Below are positions 12,861-25,467 of a DNA stretch of 64,000 bases, piece by piece (position 1 is the first letter of the stretch; each line of letters begins with the position of its first letter). The notes under the pieces were generated by a model. The model was not told the DNA's origin and made no database searches. It saw nothing but the letters and a program-made list of their open reading frames with translations. Where the stretch lies: assembly GCA_036877525.1 (NCBI GenBank), contig JAZGTH010000031.1, positions 3,023,001 to 3,087,000 on the forward strand, read 5' to 3'. Source of the stretch: Chromobotia macracanthus (taxonomy: Eukaryota; Chordata; Actinopteri; Cypriniformes; Botiidae). Made by a program: the position numbers and the translations under genes.

Positions 12861-13227
12861 CAAGGACCAGGGACATGAACTACAAAACAAGACTTCAAAG
12901 CAAGGCACAGTAAGAGGGCTCTGGTGTGACGGACCTTTATTTCAATTTATATTTCAGAACTGTACTACACAGCTATCTATAAAGCTATGGAAGGCATAAT
13001 TTATCATTGGAATGTTTTCTTCAAAGTGATTCTGTCTACCAGTGCTGAATAAAAACTTTAAAATATTACATAGAATGTGGCTGACTTGTACATAAAATTC
13101 ATAAGCATGTCCTGGCAGCTTGTAGATATTACTTGATCTAGTATGTCTTGCTATGCTTAACATTTTGAAACCAGTAGGAGTTCTAATAATAAAACAATAG
13201 GTGAGGAAAATCTTGGTTTATCAAATA

Positions 13228-14110
13228 CAAATTCAAAATTCAGTTCAAATTTATTTATATAATGCCTTTTTACAATGTTGCATTGTTTTCAAGCAGCTTT
13301 ACATATAATGAAAAGAAAAACATTACATTTATGAAATATGTATAACACAGAATACAGAAAACAAAGTTTTATTGCAAATTTTACTGTTTGAAAAACTTAC
13401 TATATATTAGTAAATCTAATTAGTGATACTAAGACTGTAATTGGTATAAGAATTTAAAGTTAGCTGGACTGATAATAACTACAACACATTTGAACCATTT
13501 GAAGAAATGGACATGCATCAGAAATACCTTGCATGCAAAGGCTCATACCCATCTCGGTGGTTTATGACAAGATAATGTATCCAAACAGCCTACTAAAACA
13601 GTATGTACTTTTGGGACTATGCAACATTTAGCCAATTAACAAAATAGATGACAGGTATAATATTAAGCAATATATGCCATTCCTGCTTACATGGAGATGT
13701 AAGTGTTTAAAAAGATTACATTTTACAGAACAGAAGTATAAGATATTTGCAATAATACAATAAAATATATAAACATTGAATAATAAAAGAGAACAGCATA
13801 AATAAAATAGTGAAATAGTAGTCTTTAAGACTGTAGTTATATTAAAATATATAAAAATTAAAAATATTAAAATATTAAAAATTATATCATTATATTAAAA
13901 GCAATATTAACAATTTATAAACCTTAAGCCAAGCTAAATGTCTCACAGTAAGCAAGCCAACAGTGGCAAGAAACCAAAACTCAAATGATGTATAGATATT
14001 AAAAAACCTTGGGAGAAACCGGGCTGGACAGTTCTCCTCTGGCACATTAAAGGTGCAATCCAAAACTTTTTTGGTTATGAACAGAGAGAGAGAGTTTATA
14101 ACAGCAACGT
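13228..14110 (+). repeat. Interspersed repeat family A, long copy
   Basis: It begins ATTCAGTTCAAATTTATTTA and continues through landmarks shared with the copies near 18.8, 35.8, 43.9 and 57.9 kb. These include GCAGCTTTACATA, ATGAAAATAAAAACA, GATAATAACTACAACACATTT, AAAGGCTCATACCCATCTC, ACAGTATGTACTTTTG and GCTTACATGGAGATG. No protein-coding capacity was seen. The family is known to me only as a common fish repeat; no class is assigned. Confidence 0.75.
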
Positions 14111-15780
14111 GGGTATGGAGACATACCACACTGTCCTAAGAAGCACGAAACTTAGCTATGATACTGCATATTTAAACTCATGGTAGCTCTAGAAGGCCTT
14201 CCCATCTTGGTGCACATTGGGAATACTGAAGCATTTAATATTCTGGCTTTCATCACTATTTATGTTGGTCTTGCTTCTATAAAAAACATTTTAAAAATCC
14301 TAAATTTAAGCCAAGAAAATTTCCAAAATTTGGTTGACACAGAATGACCCAGCAATGGTATTTTGCTTCAGCTCCTGAGGTGGTGTACGATTGAGAGCCC
14401 TCCAGATTCAGGCTACCTACTTCACAAAGTGTGGGGTTAACAGTCATAACCTGACAAATTCCTGTTTCAGCCGTTTTGACCATGGCAACAGCATTAGATG
14501 GTGATAATGCTCTGTCTGCGCTTAGGGTTTATTTTGCTAATATTGCAGACCTTCACTCCCATACTAAAAGGCACTGAGTGGAAGGCATGTTTGGTGACAA
14601 GATTTCTGAGGCATTTGATACCCTCTTTGTCTCTCCATGTCACCTATTCAGGACCTCGCTTTGTTTCTAGCATTGACACTTCCCCATTCGATTCACTGTA
14701 GTTGATTGGACTAAGGGAGCTAGTGGTTTATAGGCCCTCTTAGTTGCCCTTGCTTGCCTTGGTCAAGGTGTTTTTACAGATAGAACTGTGACTGGAATGT
14801 CACTTTTAAACAGGTGAGATTATGTGCCTGGGTTGCCCTCAATGCTGTTCAGAGCACAGGTCATAACTAAACGGCTTCCTGTTTAAACATCAGTCAGAGG
14901 GACCCCTCATCACGAGCCATGTCTGATTTGGGTTGACATAGTATATTGTACACTTTGGCCAGTCTTGAATAAGCAGCTCTGTGTCTGTGTACAGATGTCA
15001 CATTAGGAGCAGCAAATACTATCCCATGCAGCCACATCTTATCACAAACCTGTTATGATAATAAGATATTCACACTAGCTATGGTTCTTCTATAAGATTG
15101 TTGAATGGGCTGGGCAGATGGGCCATTACCTGACGGCTTTTCACGGTGAGTGCTTCACAGCTTTTTATCATGCTTAGCCTGTGGCATTTGCTCACTATCA
15201 GCATCACGATGTGCTTTATTTAGCCCGGCTGGTGGTGCTCGCATGTTTTGTTGCATTGTTCATTATCTATTGCCTTCTCTGTTAGTGCTTGTGACTGCTT
15301 GCATGTTTCAACTAGATCTGATAGTCCGACTTGCATCTGCATTGTTATTCAATGAAACCTTCAAAAAGATTTTGGAGAACAATATTCCCCATAGCAACAG
15401 CTACTGATGTAATTTCCATCTTTCAGGGAACCAAGGCTATGATAAGAAGACTATTTTAAAAATTATATTTAAAATTAAGTATCAATAAAACCATAGCCCT
15501 GTGAATGTTGGTATATAAAGTAAAAATGTTTTGTTTCAAAGGTGCAAGATGCAGTGGCAAGTGGCATGACAGTACTATCTTTAAATAGCATGTGCATTCC
15601 GCTCTTGTTGACTTTTGGTCATAACACTCGTATTCAAAAGTTTTAAGCTTTCTGTAGCTGTTGTGACAGATTTTAACAGCACAAATTCTTATAGATTATT
15701 TGATGTTTATTAGCTAGAGTAGGTTACTGATCATGGTGAATAGTTAATAGTCACTTGCCGTAATGGTGCCCCCCATAGAA
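14111..15780. other. Intergenic, nothing recognised
   Basis: No convincing exon, RNA gene or named repeat was seen. The stretch at 14480-15410 is less AT-rich than its surroundings and may be an old transposon, but no diagnostic protein or terminal repeat was found. Confidence 0.35.
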
Positions 15781-16160
15781 ACATGAGGAAAAGGTGAATA
15801 TGGTGTATATGTGCACAAGAATTTTCTTTACTGTAGTTACACAAATTAAGACAGTTTACACATAGCAATTAACTCATTAAAAGTAAAACAAAACAACTTT
15901 TCAATTTTGAATCCCTTTATCCAAAAACTGCAGGAAAACTAAAATACAAAATAAAGGACACTTTTCTAATCAAAATTTAAGAACACATCAGCACAAAACC
16001 TACAGGTTTGATCTGAACAAAGCACAGCGCAAGACAAACTTAGAAACAAAAAGTCTCACTATTTACAAGGTTAGACACTGAATTTTAACAGTTGTTTAAG
16101 GACAGGAATCCACAAGCTGCCTCCAGGGACAATGTCAAATGCTCAAGTTAGCTTGCCGAC
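15780..16160 (-). other. hnrnpdl: hnrnpdl terminal 3'UTR exon (predicted)
   Basis: On the minus strand an acceptor (TCTCTTATAG) precedes GTCGGCAAGCTAACTTGAGC at 16160. The sequence beyond it is non-coding. A minus-strand AATAAA occurs at 15706-15711, but the true 3' end is unclear. Confidence 0.45.
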
Positions 16161-16873
16161 CTATAAGAGAAGACAACACAAAATGAATTATTCTGATTTA
16201 CACATGGAAAAATAGCACGTCCATGTTTGTGTTAAACTTCCTGAGCTGTCGGTTTTAAACTAGGAAAATGACCATTAAAGATTAAAGATCACATGTTTAT
16301 ATCAACTTTTAGATTCACAAAAACAGCTTATAAGCCAACAAAAGCTTCAACTCCATGTGGTTAGCTGATTGAACACCATTAAGGAGCGGTTCCAAATGCC
16401 TAATCCTAAAAGTTGAGGCCATTCATATACAGCCAATAATTTTTATATAATCTAATAAAGATTTTGTTAGCTTTTAATGGCTTCAAAAAAATCACTTTAC
16501 ATATGATCTTTAAACCTATGTTTAAAGAAAAGACTTGGTGTACCCATTTGCAGTTCTGTATGAACTCTAAAGACAAAAAGCAAGCATTATGAGTTTATGC
16601 AATTTACAAGGGATGTGACGTTTTAAGGAAGAAACCAAAGACAAAAGAAAAAAAAAAATCACTGAAGCTCCACAACTGAAATACAAAGAGCACTAAAATT
16701 GAAAGAGAATACAACAAAGCAGTTATAAGTCACTTTTATGTTACATTAATAAATACCTGTAAAAAACACATTTTAAACTGTTAAAGAAAACCAACAACTT
16801 AAGGAAAATGGGGGAAATCTCCTCTGTCTTTTGTTTGTTTTACGCTGGTACAGGAAGTTTGAAGAGACCATAC

Positions 16874-16977
16874 CACTGGACAGCGCTTTCTTGTGCATGC
16901 CGTGCTCTCTGCCCGCTATGTGCGACGCCCAGAGAATGTCATGGTCAGGTGACACACGGCCTGCAATGAAGTCCCCG
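16874..16977 (-). promoter_or_regulatory. hnrnpdl: hnrnpdl 3'UTR cassette exon (exon 8), conserved with hnrnpd
   Basis: This is a 104-nt non-coding exon with acceptor TTGTTTGTACCTGCCAG and donor GTATGGTCTCTT, nearly identical in both splice sites to the exon at 3854-3952. The flanks are also partly conserved: CAAGTCTCTATGTTA near 17090 matches CAAAGTCTCTATGTTA near 4130, and TACCTGT precedes each. In vertebrate HNRNPDL, inclusion of a 3'UTR exon makes the transcript a decay target; the same is inferred here. Confidence 0.8.
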
Positions 16978-17375
16978 CTGGCAGGTACAAACAAGGTACA
17001 ATAATCAGAATTAGGGAAAGAAAGGAAAAATAAGGAGTGGCGCCCTTACTCTGTACCCCTTACCAGTACTTTACCTGTTATCATTGCTATCAAGTCTCTA
17101 TGTTATTCCTTTATGATCACCTGTTAAAAGCAGGAGGAGGAAAAGGAAAACCTACAGAAAAACACTTACGTTTTTCTGGCATGCTAAAAAGGCAAATGGT
17201 CCACAAACATTAGTAATTAAAGATCTATAGACAATTGTTCAACTGTGGTGCAGTGATATGCATATCCCTTTGTCTGTTAGGATAGTTAATGTCTATTGAT
17301 CTTTAACATTGAAGTCAGATCCAAAGCGCAGCAAAGATATAACCTTACCATTAATGTGAATGTTTAGTCACTTTG

Positions 17376-20300
17376 TCAATATGGCTGGTAGCTATTCTGA
17401 TGGTTTCCACCCTCCCGTGAGGCTTTGCCATAATTGCTTTGTTGACCTAAAAATATTGAATAATATTAGGTACATCTGTCCTCAAACATGCCTTTTAAAT
17501 TATATTACCCACATATTAGGCCAAAAACATCCACAACTATGTGATACAGACACCACTGCATTCTGAAATGTGTAATTCATATGCACTGTATTCTCAGTAA
17601 CTATAGAGGTCTTATTCTGTAGTCAGTTTTCTCATTCAGGTTAACCTCAGAAATTGCAACAATTAGGCAACATGTTGGTTATTAGCTACCAAAACATAAA
17701 CATGTTGGGTTATTGGCACAAACTCTTAAAACTAACTCTACCGTCACTTTGAATACTGACGTTAAATACCACCACAGTAACATGGGAATGCCATGTTATG
17801 CTCGTATGTAGCATATTTTAAGCATGTATCTGTGTACTAGCATAGAATACATTTCTGGGCTTACTCATTTTTTTATTCATGCACCTCAACTTACCATTAT
17901 AATCATCATAGCCTTGTCCATATCCATAATTTTGATAGTTGTATCCAGAATAGTCATAACCAGAGTAGCCATTATAGCCCTGGTTGTATCCATTGCCATA
18001 GCCTCCATAGTTCTGGCCATAGTAATTGTATCCTTGATTGTAGCCGTGACTCGGTCCTGCTTGGAGAGATTTGATGCACTATTTATTTCAAAACAACTGG
18101 ATTTAACAACTTGCAAGAGAAAGCAATCATTTTATTTGCATACCTCCTCTTCCACGTCCCCTGAAGCCTCCTCTTCCTCCTCCAAACCCCCTGTCTCCTC
18201 TGTTTTGCTGCTGTCTATAAACCTCTTTAGGCTGAGCAACTTTGATTTCACACTTAAAACAAAGACAGACAAAATTGCTTTGCAATATCACACTGCAATA
18301 TTAACACTTTAAATGATGCAATTTCCTAAAGACTAAAGAGTTTTATTATCTTTTTCTCACAAGTAGGAGTATAAACAGATGTTTAAATAGCTTATCTAAT
18401 ATAAACGTCAATAGAAAAAAACATGTTCATTCAATTTTATCTGTTCAAACAGTCTTAATTTTCTCCTAATACAAAACTATGATCTAACAATTAATTTGCA
18501 GGACTCAAAAGTTGGAAGGGAAGTCTCTGCGTGGCATTATTTTCACAATTTGTTTTATTTAATATTCATCCTTGTATGAAATGGTCAACCAAACTGTTTT
18601 TTTCAAGGCATTTTAGATCAAATACATACAAGAAAATATATGATTTAAAAGATATTAGGGGTGTATTAGGAGTGTATTAGGGGTGTAGCAATAATGCAAA
18701 CTGAACCGAAAAACAGTACACCACCCACTGTATATATCGTGCTACTTTCATTGTGTACCAAACACCCGCCGCTGCCCCGACCCAGCCCTGGTCCATCGTT
18801 CAATTCAATCTTATTTATATAGCGCTTACTGTTGCATTGTTTTAAAGCAGCCTTTCATACAATGAAAATAAAAACACAGAAAACCGGAAAATTATGAAAC
18901 CTGTACAAGCCAGGATACAGAAGGGTATTACTGCAAATATTATTGCTCATTATAAGATGTATATTAGTGAAACTAAATAGGGATACCAGGATTGTAATTG
19001 ATTTATAATTATAAAGTTGACTGAACTGATGATAACTACAACACATTTAGACTAGTTGAATAAATAGATGTTCACCACAAATAGCTGTCATTGCATGTAA
19101 AGGCTCACACCCATCTCAGTGGTTTATAAGAGGTCAATCTATCCAGACAGCCTAGTAAACAGTATGTACTTTTGAGACTGTGACGATTAATGATGTGACA
19201 ATGACTGTGTCACTATTCCGTCAATATGAATCAAACAAAAGGAAGAATCACTTTCTGCTTTTGTCTGAATAACTTCTGTAGCTTTAAAAAATTATTTAAC
19301 TAATTATTAAATTACTGTAAGACCACAAAGCATATGAGCACAACATTCTTCATAGATCTAGAACTTAAACTTGATTAACTCCATGATCCATTAGTGAGCA
19401 CCCCGACTGTCACACTGTTTTCCAATCACCCTCAGCCTCTGACACGCTTGTAAAAAAATCATCCAATATTAACTTTCTTCCTTGACATTTGTCTACATGT
19501 CAATTTTAACATCTTATAAGAGCTCCATTTTTTTCTTTTATACACCAGGGCCTGAAATTCAGCTCCAGGAAGTTTCACGCTAATAATCCTAGAAATTCTA
19601 GCAAACATTTATGAACTTGTAAACTAAGCCACACAAACCAACAAATACAATAAATACTTTTTCTTTTATTCTGTAATTTCATAATGAGCGCAAGTGAATC
19701 AGCCCCTCTCCCCGCAAGCGTGTACAGGGATGTGTGTAAAGAAGCAAGTTTTTTGCTTATTTCTGAATGTAAATCACTACATAAAGCTGCTGATAGTTTT
19801 TGCGTTTCCTACACTTAAAACAAGTTGAGACAGAATGATCAGTCCCATTTAAAATCAATGAAGCACGTTGTGCTGGAGTGATGGCTGCTCACTCATAATA
19901 CAGCAACACTTTTTATAAGACTTAAATCAGACTCCATAATAACCACCTTATAGTGCATCTGTCACATTTATGCATATCATCATACTTTACATATTAAACA
20001 TATTATTTGTCTTTAATGTAATGTATATATGATGTACCTCAGAAGATAAATGACTGTTTTAGAAACAAGGTTCTCTCTATCAGGCATTTTCACAACTTTA
20101 AAATGACCATATTTAACAACTATGGTGAACACTGACATGACCATTTACAAAGTAAGTTTAATTAACTGCAAATAGTTATGAATGGCATATATATTCCAAA
20201 ACCAACGATAAATATAAATCAACACATGATTGCAGCACACTGTGGTGTGAAACAACTGTATATAGTATAAAACTGTATAGTATGACATAGGCCTATGGCT

Positions 20301-22054
20301 GGTTTACTGGAGTGTTTGTAAAGCACTGTTTTTTGTTAAACTGCTTTAAAATAATACGTATAGTGACAAAACTCAAAACTATACAGAAACTTTGAAGCAG
20401 TTGTGGCCTACCGGTTAGAGTCAGACTTGTTACCAGAAGGTTGGTCTTTGATTCACAATGCTGACAGGTAACAACCGATGTGCCCTTGAGCAGTGCTCAT
20501 TTTTGTTACCCAATTTCTCTCCATGCACTGCAGTGCTGCCCACTGCTCTGGGTGTTTTTTTACAGTTTGCAGTGTAGGTGTTCATAACTTGCTACTTCAA
20601 AGTGTGTTCGCACTAACTGGATGGGTTAAATGCAGAGTACAAGTGGACAAGTATGGTGGCCAGCATTGTGCTTCATAAAAAAAAAGACTCCTACAAGTCC
20701 CCCCAGCTGACAGGAATTCCCCTGTACACTAAACTTACTGTCTTCAAGTACTATTATTAAGTTAAAAGTGAATCTAGTGTTCTTTAGCTATCCCTAGTGC
20801 CATGCCATGAATGCTGCTTCCCCCAGCGAACAGAATCAAAACAAACAATGGCTCCAAAATTGTGATATAAACCATACCATGGCACTGGTATATTGTTACA
20901 CCCCTAGTCCATATAAATATCAATATAAAGCCAAATAAGACAACATACCTTTCCTGATCCAATCTGATGGTATCTGTTCTCAAGAAGTTTCTGAACTGGC
21001 TCCTCTGACATGTATGTCACAAAACAGAAACCGCGCCTTTCATTTGTTTTAGTGTCCATGGGCAGCTCAATGTTTTCAATCTTTTAAGAGGGAAAGAATA
21101 AAAACACACATAAATCAGTGGGACTATGGGCTGATCAGATGGTCCTACTAGTCCCTTAATTCTCATTGTTGTAAATCACTCACTTCCCCAAAAGCTCCAA
21201 AATATTCCCGGATCTGATCTTCAGAAGTGTCTGGACTTAAACCACCAACAAAAACTTTTTTGGGGGGCTCCTTGCCCTGAATTGCTTTGGCTCTCTTGGG
21301 ATCAATTAGTTTTCCATCCAGCTTATGTTCCTTTAGCTCCAACACCTACACACACCAACAACATAGTATAAACATGTTGCTGACAAGCAAAAGTAAAGTT
21401 ATGACTTAATTGTAATCGTCAAAGAATACTTACCTTATCAACACTCTCAGCATCTCTGAACAGCACAAACCCAAAACCCCTAGAGCGTCCAGTCATGGGA
21501 TCAGTTTTAATGGTGCAGTCCAGGACTTCGCCAAACTTGGACAGGTAATCAGCAAGGTCTTTCTTGCTGGTGTCCCAGCTCAGTCCACCAATGAACATTT
21601 TCCTACACACAAAATAAATAACGGATGAGTCGATTTAAATGGTGATATTATATTTCACCTGCTGTGGAAGCCTACTAAAATGGCTGGAATGGGAGGGTAC
21701 TGTATCAGATATCGCAAAACACAATTACGAAATCAATATATGAGTGACCAACATTAAACTCTGGGCCACAGACGGCAAGATGCTAGGTTGCTAACGTGCG
21801 CGGACAGTTTATTTTATTAAGTTTAAACATAATGTTCTATTAACCTGAATGAATCGTTTTACGGTAGAATTCTGGCCTATGAAATAACATTAAATTAATA
21901 TATAATTAGAATAAACAATGCTCCAGTTTCGTCATTTCCACGGCCTTTTACGTCTCGACACTCACCCATCATCCTGTTGATTTTTACTTGCGTTTATTTT
22001 TGACCCTTCTGGAAACTCGTCTGTGCTAAAGTCGGTCTGCTCTTCGGTCTGCAT
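17376..22054 (-). CDS. hnrnpdl: hnRNP D-like (hnRNP DL), complete coding sequence in seven exons
   Basis: Coding exons on the minus strand are 21966-22054, 21434-21602, 21184-21345, 20949-21080, 18144-18252, 17895-18056 and 17376-17446. All are bounded by GT-AG and in phase, giving 297 aa. The leader EEFPEGSKI-type acidic N-terminus joins KINASKNQQDDG, diagnostic for hnRNP DL. RRM1 has RNP2 MFIGGL (32-37) and RNP1 RGFGFVLF (71-78). RRM2 has RNP2 VFVGGL (117-122) and RNP1 RGFCFVTY (156-163). A short RGG/GFGG stretch and a Gly/Tyr-rich tail follow, ending QNSYQPY, a PY-type nuclear import signal. The protein binds AU-rich RNA and acts in transcription and splicing. The long N-terminal extension of the mammalian isoform is absent. 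Exons 2, 3 and 4 have exactly the hnrnpd lengths (169, 162, 132 nt), showing a shared origin. The gene appears intact. Confidence 0.96.
18798..19190 (+). repeat. Interspersed repeat family A copy in hnrnpdl intron 4
   Basis: It starts TTCAATTCAATCTTATTTAT and TATAGCGCTTACTG, and carries the family landmarks GATAACTACAACACATTTAGAC, AAAGGCTCACACCCATCTC and ACAGTATGTACTTTTGAGAC. It is non-coding. Confidence 0.75.
20398..20690 (+). repeat. tRNA-derived SINE in hnrnpdl intron 4
   Basis: The head GTGGCCTACCGGTTAGAGTC resembles a pol III A box. GGTTGGTCTTTGATTCAC about 40 nt on resembles a B box. A tRNA-unrelated body follows (CCCTTGAGCA, CTGCCCACTGCTCTGGGTG) with an A-rich end at 20677-20686. A second, diverged copy lies at 55576-55765. 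Confidence 0.75.
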
Positions 22055-22200
22055 TCTGGAGTAAATGCGCTTTGATTCGATGGAGAATGTGCAAAGATTG
22101 TATTAAAGCAGTTGTCAAAGACTTTTATGGAATTGCCGCGTTGAACAAAATGGCGCATGGACGTCAATGACGCAATCTGTCTGCTTGAGAAAGAGGGTGA
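22055..22200 (-). promoter_or_regulatory. hnrnpdl: hnrnpdl 5'UTR and promoter region
   Basis: Upstream of the start codon lie a YY1-like AAAATGGCGC (22147-22156) and a CRE-like TGACGCAA (22168-22175), mirroring the hnrnpd upstream region. In other vertebrates this promoter is shared with the divergent ENOPH1. Here the enoph1 first exons are gone, so any plus-strand activity would have no intact partner. Confidence 0.45.
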
Positions 22201-24224
22201 ATGGGCGGAATTTATTACACACACACCGCATATTGTACATATGCGCAGAGATAAACATACAAATACATATATGTGTGTGTTTACAGGTCACATTTCATTT
22301 ATAAATCAAAAGATGAGTTACTGAGTTCAGTAAATGTGACCAAAGATGTATGGCAAATGGATTGTACGCAATCTTTCACCAGCCCTTCTCAACCAGCAGT
22401 GTTGCCAGACAGGATAAATGATAACACAGTGTATAGATTTTAATCTTATTCAATTACAAAATACTAAATTCGACTGAATGACACTGTTCAGAGCAGATAA
22501 TTTAATAAGTATGTTAAGACGTAACTGTGAAGTTGCACGGTAGTAACCCCGACGTTGACAACGTTGTGCTGTGGTAGTCATTTTGTAATTTTTATTTTTG
22601 TAACTTTGTATTTTCAGATTTGTTTTCACTCTTTAAAGGCGGACATGCAGTAGTCTAACAATGTTTGTGCTTTAATTTAATTTTAATATTTAAAATGTAA
22701 ATAAAGAGACTCAGACTCAAATGTATTCAGTTCATTTATTTTCAAGCATGACACCAATTTTACATTTACACTGAAAATGCACATTTTGTATTAATAATCA
22801 CCTAAGCATTACCCAAGAGTGATTATTTGTATGTTATCTTGGACGATACATTTTCTCTAAAAACGTTATTTAACAGTTTTTTAAATGTACACAAACAAGC
22901 ATAATGTTAGCGGACAAGATTAAAGATACTAAATAATTACAGAGGAATAAATGTTAAACAAAACACTTTAACTGGAAGGTAAATAATGTTAATTACTCTG
23001 AGGTTGTCGGAGTTTTGTCATAACTGACTGCTCTCAGTTGTCTGTTTCGGTTGCCACGGTAACTCTGCTCCCAACTCTCAATCCCAATCAGTCTATTAAT
23101 ATAGTCTAAAATATAATTACAGAACATATACATAAACTTTGTGTCGATTTTTCTTACATTTTAATAAGTCATTTATTTGTTGAGGCGTATTAAAGTGTCT
23201 TACTTGATAAGGTAAGGTAAAGGAAATTTCCTGTCAGAGGAACTTTTCTGTCAGTAAAAAAGCAGCTCAAGAAACGTGATATTATTGCTGTCAGACATAG
23301 CTCTGTTAATATATCATTTTAAAATGTTATTTTCATAACTGCTATAACAGTAATATAAGTTTTATAAGCTCTGCGCGGTCTGAGTTAAAACGCGGGAGGC
23401 TCGCGCTGTTATGTAGGCCATTTCCAGTTTTGCAAACTATTTAAAATAAAAAGGAGTTAAGGTCTGCTTAAAAAGTTGCCAGGTGACGCCATATCGTAAT
23501 TTGCATAGCCATGACTTGAGGGCGTCATAGTTCTGTTTAGTGTCAACAGTTAACCGTTGTTTCACTTTGTCAGTCACATATTTTATTTTAGTACAGCCGA
23601 ATACTCCATAAACCTGTTCTCATTCACACATTTCTGTTCCTGTCAGGTACAAAATATAGTGACTGAACTCAACTTTTAGATGCTGATTTACAAATCTGAC
23701 ACACACACCACAAACATAGGTTAAAGACAGCAGCTGTGCCGTGTTTCCATATATATTTACGTGCAAAATAATCATTAGAGTGAAGCGTGTACTGTTCTCT
23801 TTATATGTTTTGCTTCTGAGCGTGTAATATAAATAAACAGCAAGCCAAACTTTCTTTAAGAGGCAGAATATAAGCGCCTTGCTCCTTTAATGAGCCAATG
23901 TATGGTTTACATAGGCAAACTCAACACCCATTGAACCAAGAAAAAAGCCATTGCTTTCAACAGGGTTTAGAAGTAGGTTTAACTTGGAGTCAGCACAAAC
24001 ACTTGTGGAGCGTTCACTGCGCCATGCAATCGTTATTTCCGGTTACATAGCGTGCGCTGTTCACGAAAATATGTCAAAATAGAAGTCCGCGCTCAGAAAC
24101 TTACATAAGCAGATACATGCAATTTACACAAAATATCATGTTTGTACAAATAAGACATATAAACACAATTGTTCATCCTAAATTATGCACAGCCTCTAAC
24201 AGACGCAGAACAATTAACTAACTC
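22201..24224. other. Region expected to hold enoph1 exons 1-2; none seen
   Basis: In the conserved gene order this is where the first exons of enoph1 should lie. I found no sequence encoding the DIEGTTTP catalytic motif or the following exon on the plus strand. A small CpG-rich patch at 23370-23410 is the only promoter-like sequence. Confidence 0.5.
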
Positions 24225-24640
24225 CGACTGCCAGTGCTATCTCTAATTTAGCTTCCAGTGGGCTAGCCGTATTTCAATATATCTGTCATGGTAAATCATG
24301 CCAGCATCATGCTAACACATGTTAAAATCACGTTAAAGGGCATTAGAACATCACAGAGACCAGTGGGTGGTCTTTTGTGACTCAGATTGGGAAGTAGTCT
24401 CTAATTATCGCCATGGAAACTGCCATGCCCTAGCAACCATTTTAAATTAGCCATATCTCAGCACTAGAACATCATAAAGATGTGGGAGTTGGCTGTTTCA
24501 AACTATTTACAAATCTGTTTATTAGTTTTACGCTGTTAGCTGTCTAGCTACACAATAGCAACCATTTATGGTACCCTAACAACCTTGTAATGAAATTAAT
24601 TCAGTATTTAAATGTTCTGGCCTGAGTTTTGCCACGACAA
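24225..24640 (-). repeat. Interspersed repeat family B copy
   Basis: Phrases such as CATGCTAACACATGTTAAAAT, GCCATGGAAACTGCCATGCC, CCATATCTCAGCACTAGAACAT and ACAATAGCAACCATTTATGG match, in reverse, the block at 44585-45560. The copy is non-coding. Confidence 0.65.
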
Positions 24641-25467
24641 GCACCATACCATTTCACGTTGTAAATGAGAGATAACAGCACACTTTAAGAGAGTGAAACT
24701 GGCCACATGCTGATTTGTGACAGATTTTGTTGCGTCACCGCGTTGCTTCTGGTGTGGACAGACAAATTGCTTGTTGCTGGAATGATGACGTGTCATGTTT
24801 GGTTAGGATAATAGCTGTTTAGTTACCTACATTCTTCTGAATATCTTTGTGTTCAAAAGAAACTTATACAGGTTTGGAACCATATGAGGCTGAGTAAATG
24901 ATGACAGGTTTTTTATGTCATCTCTTCATCTCATAAAACTGACATTTGTATGTTTAAATGTATAAGTGTTGTTTTGATGGCTCCAAGCTCATTTAATAAA
25001 ACATATTTTGTTAAATATTAGACATATTTTGTAATCATTGTGTAAGTTTAGCTACAGGACCCCCGACCAAATAAATTCTTGACCACACCATCTCCCTTAA
25101 AATTGTTTTACAATTCGACCACTCTATATAAGTATGGTGGTATTGCTGTGTTTTTTTGATAGTGCCTGTATTAAGTCTAGATATCAAAATCTACTTGACA
25201 GTGCGGTCCTCTTTCTTAACCTGGATGTAGTTCACATCTTTTAAATATTAGGGTTAGGGTTATAATAATATTGTGTCCGTTTTCAGGCTGAAGAAGACCT
25301 GCGGCAAAATAAAGCATGTCCAGTTCATTCAGCTGACCAGACAGTACACACTGATGAAGAGAAGGCAATCCATGAGGTTGTAGATAATGTCCTTTGGCAG
25401 ATGGCTGCAAACAGGAAAACCCCTGCCCTCAAACAGTTGCAAAGCCACATGTGGAGAGCAGCCTACC

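Noticed and set aside
17824..18312. Plus-strand open frame of 162 codons rich in Ile and Val
   Set aside because: It is the antisense of hnrnpdl exons 5 and 6; the Gly/Tyr codons of the real gene read as hydrophobic codons backwards.
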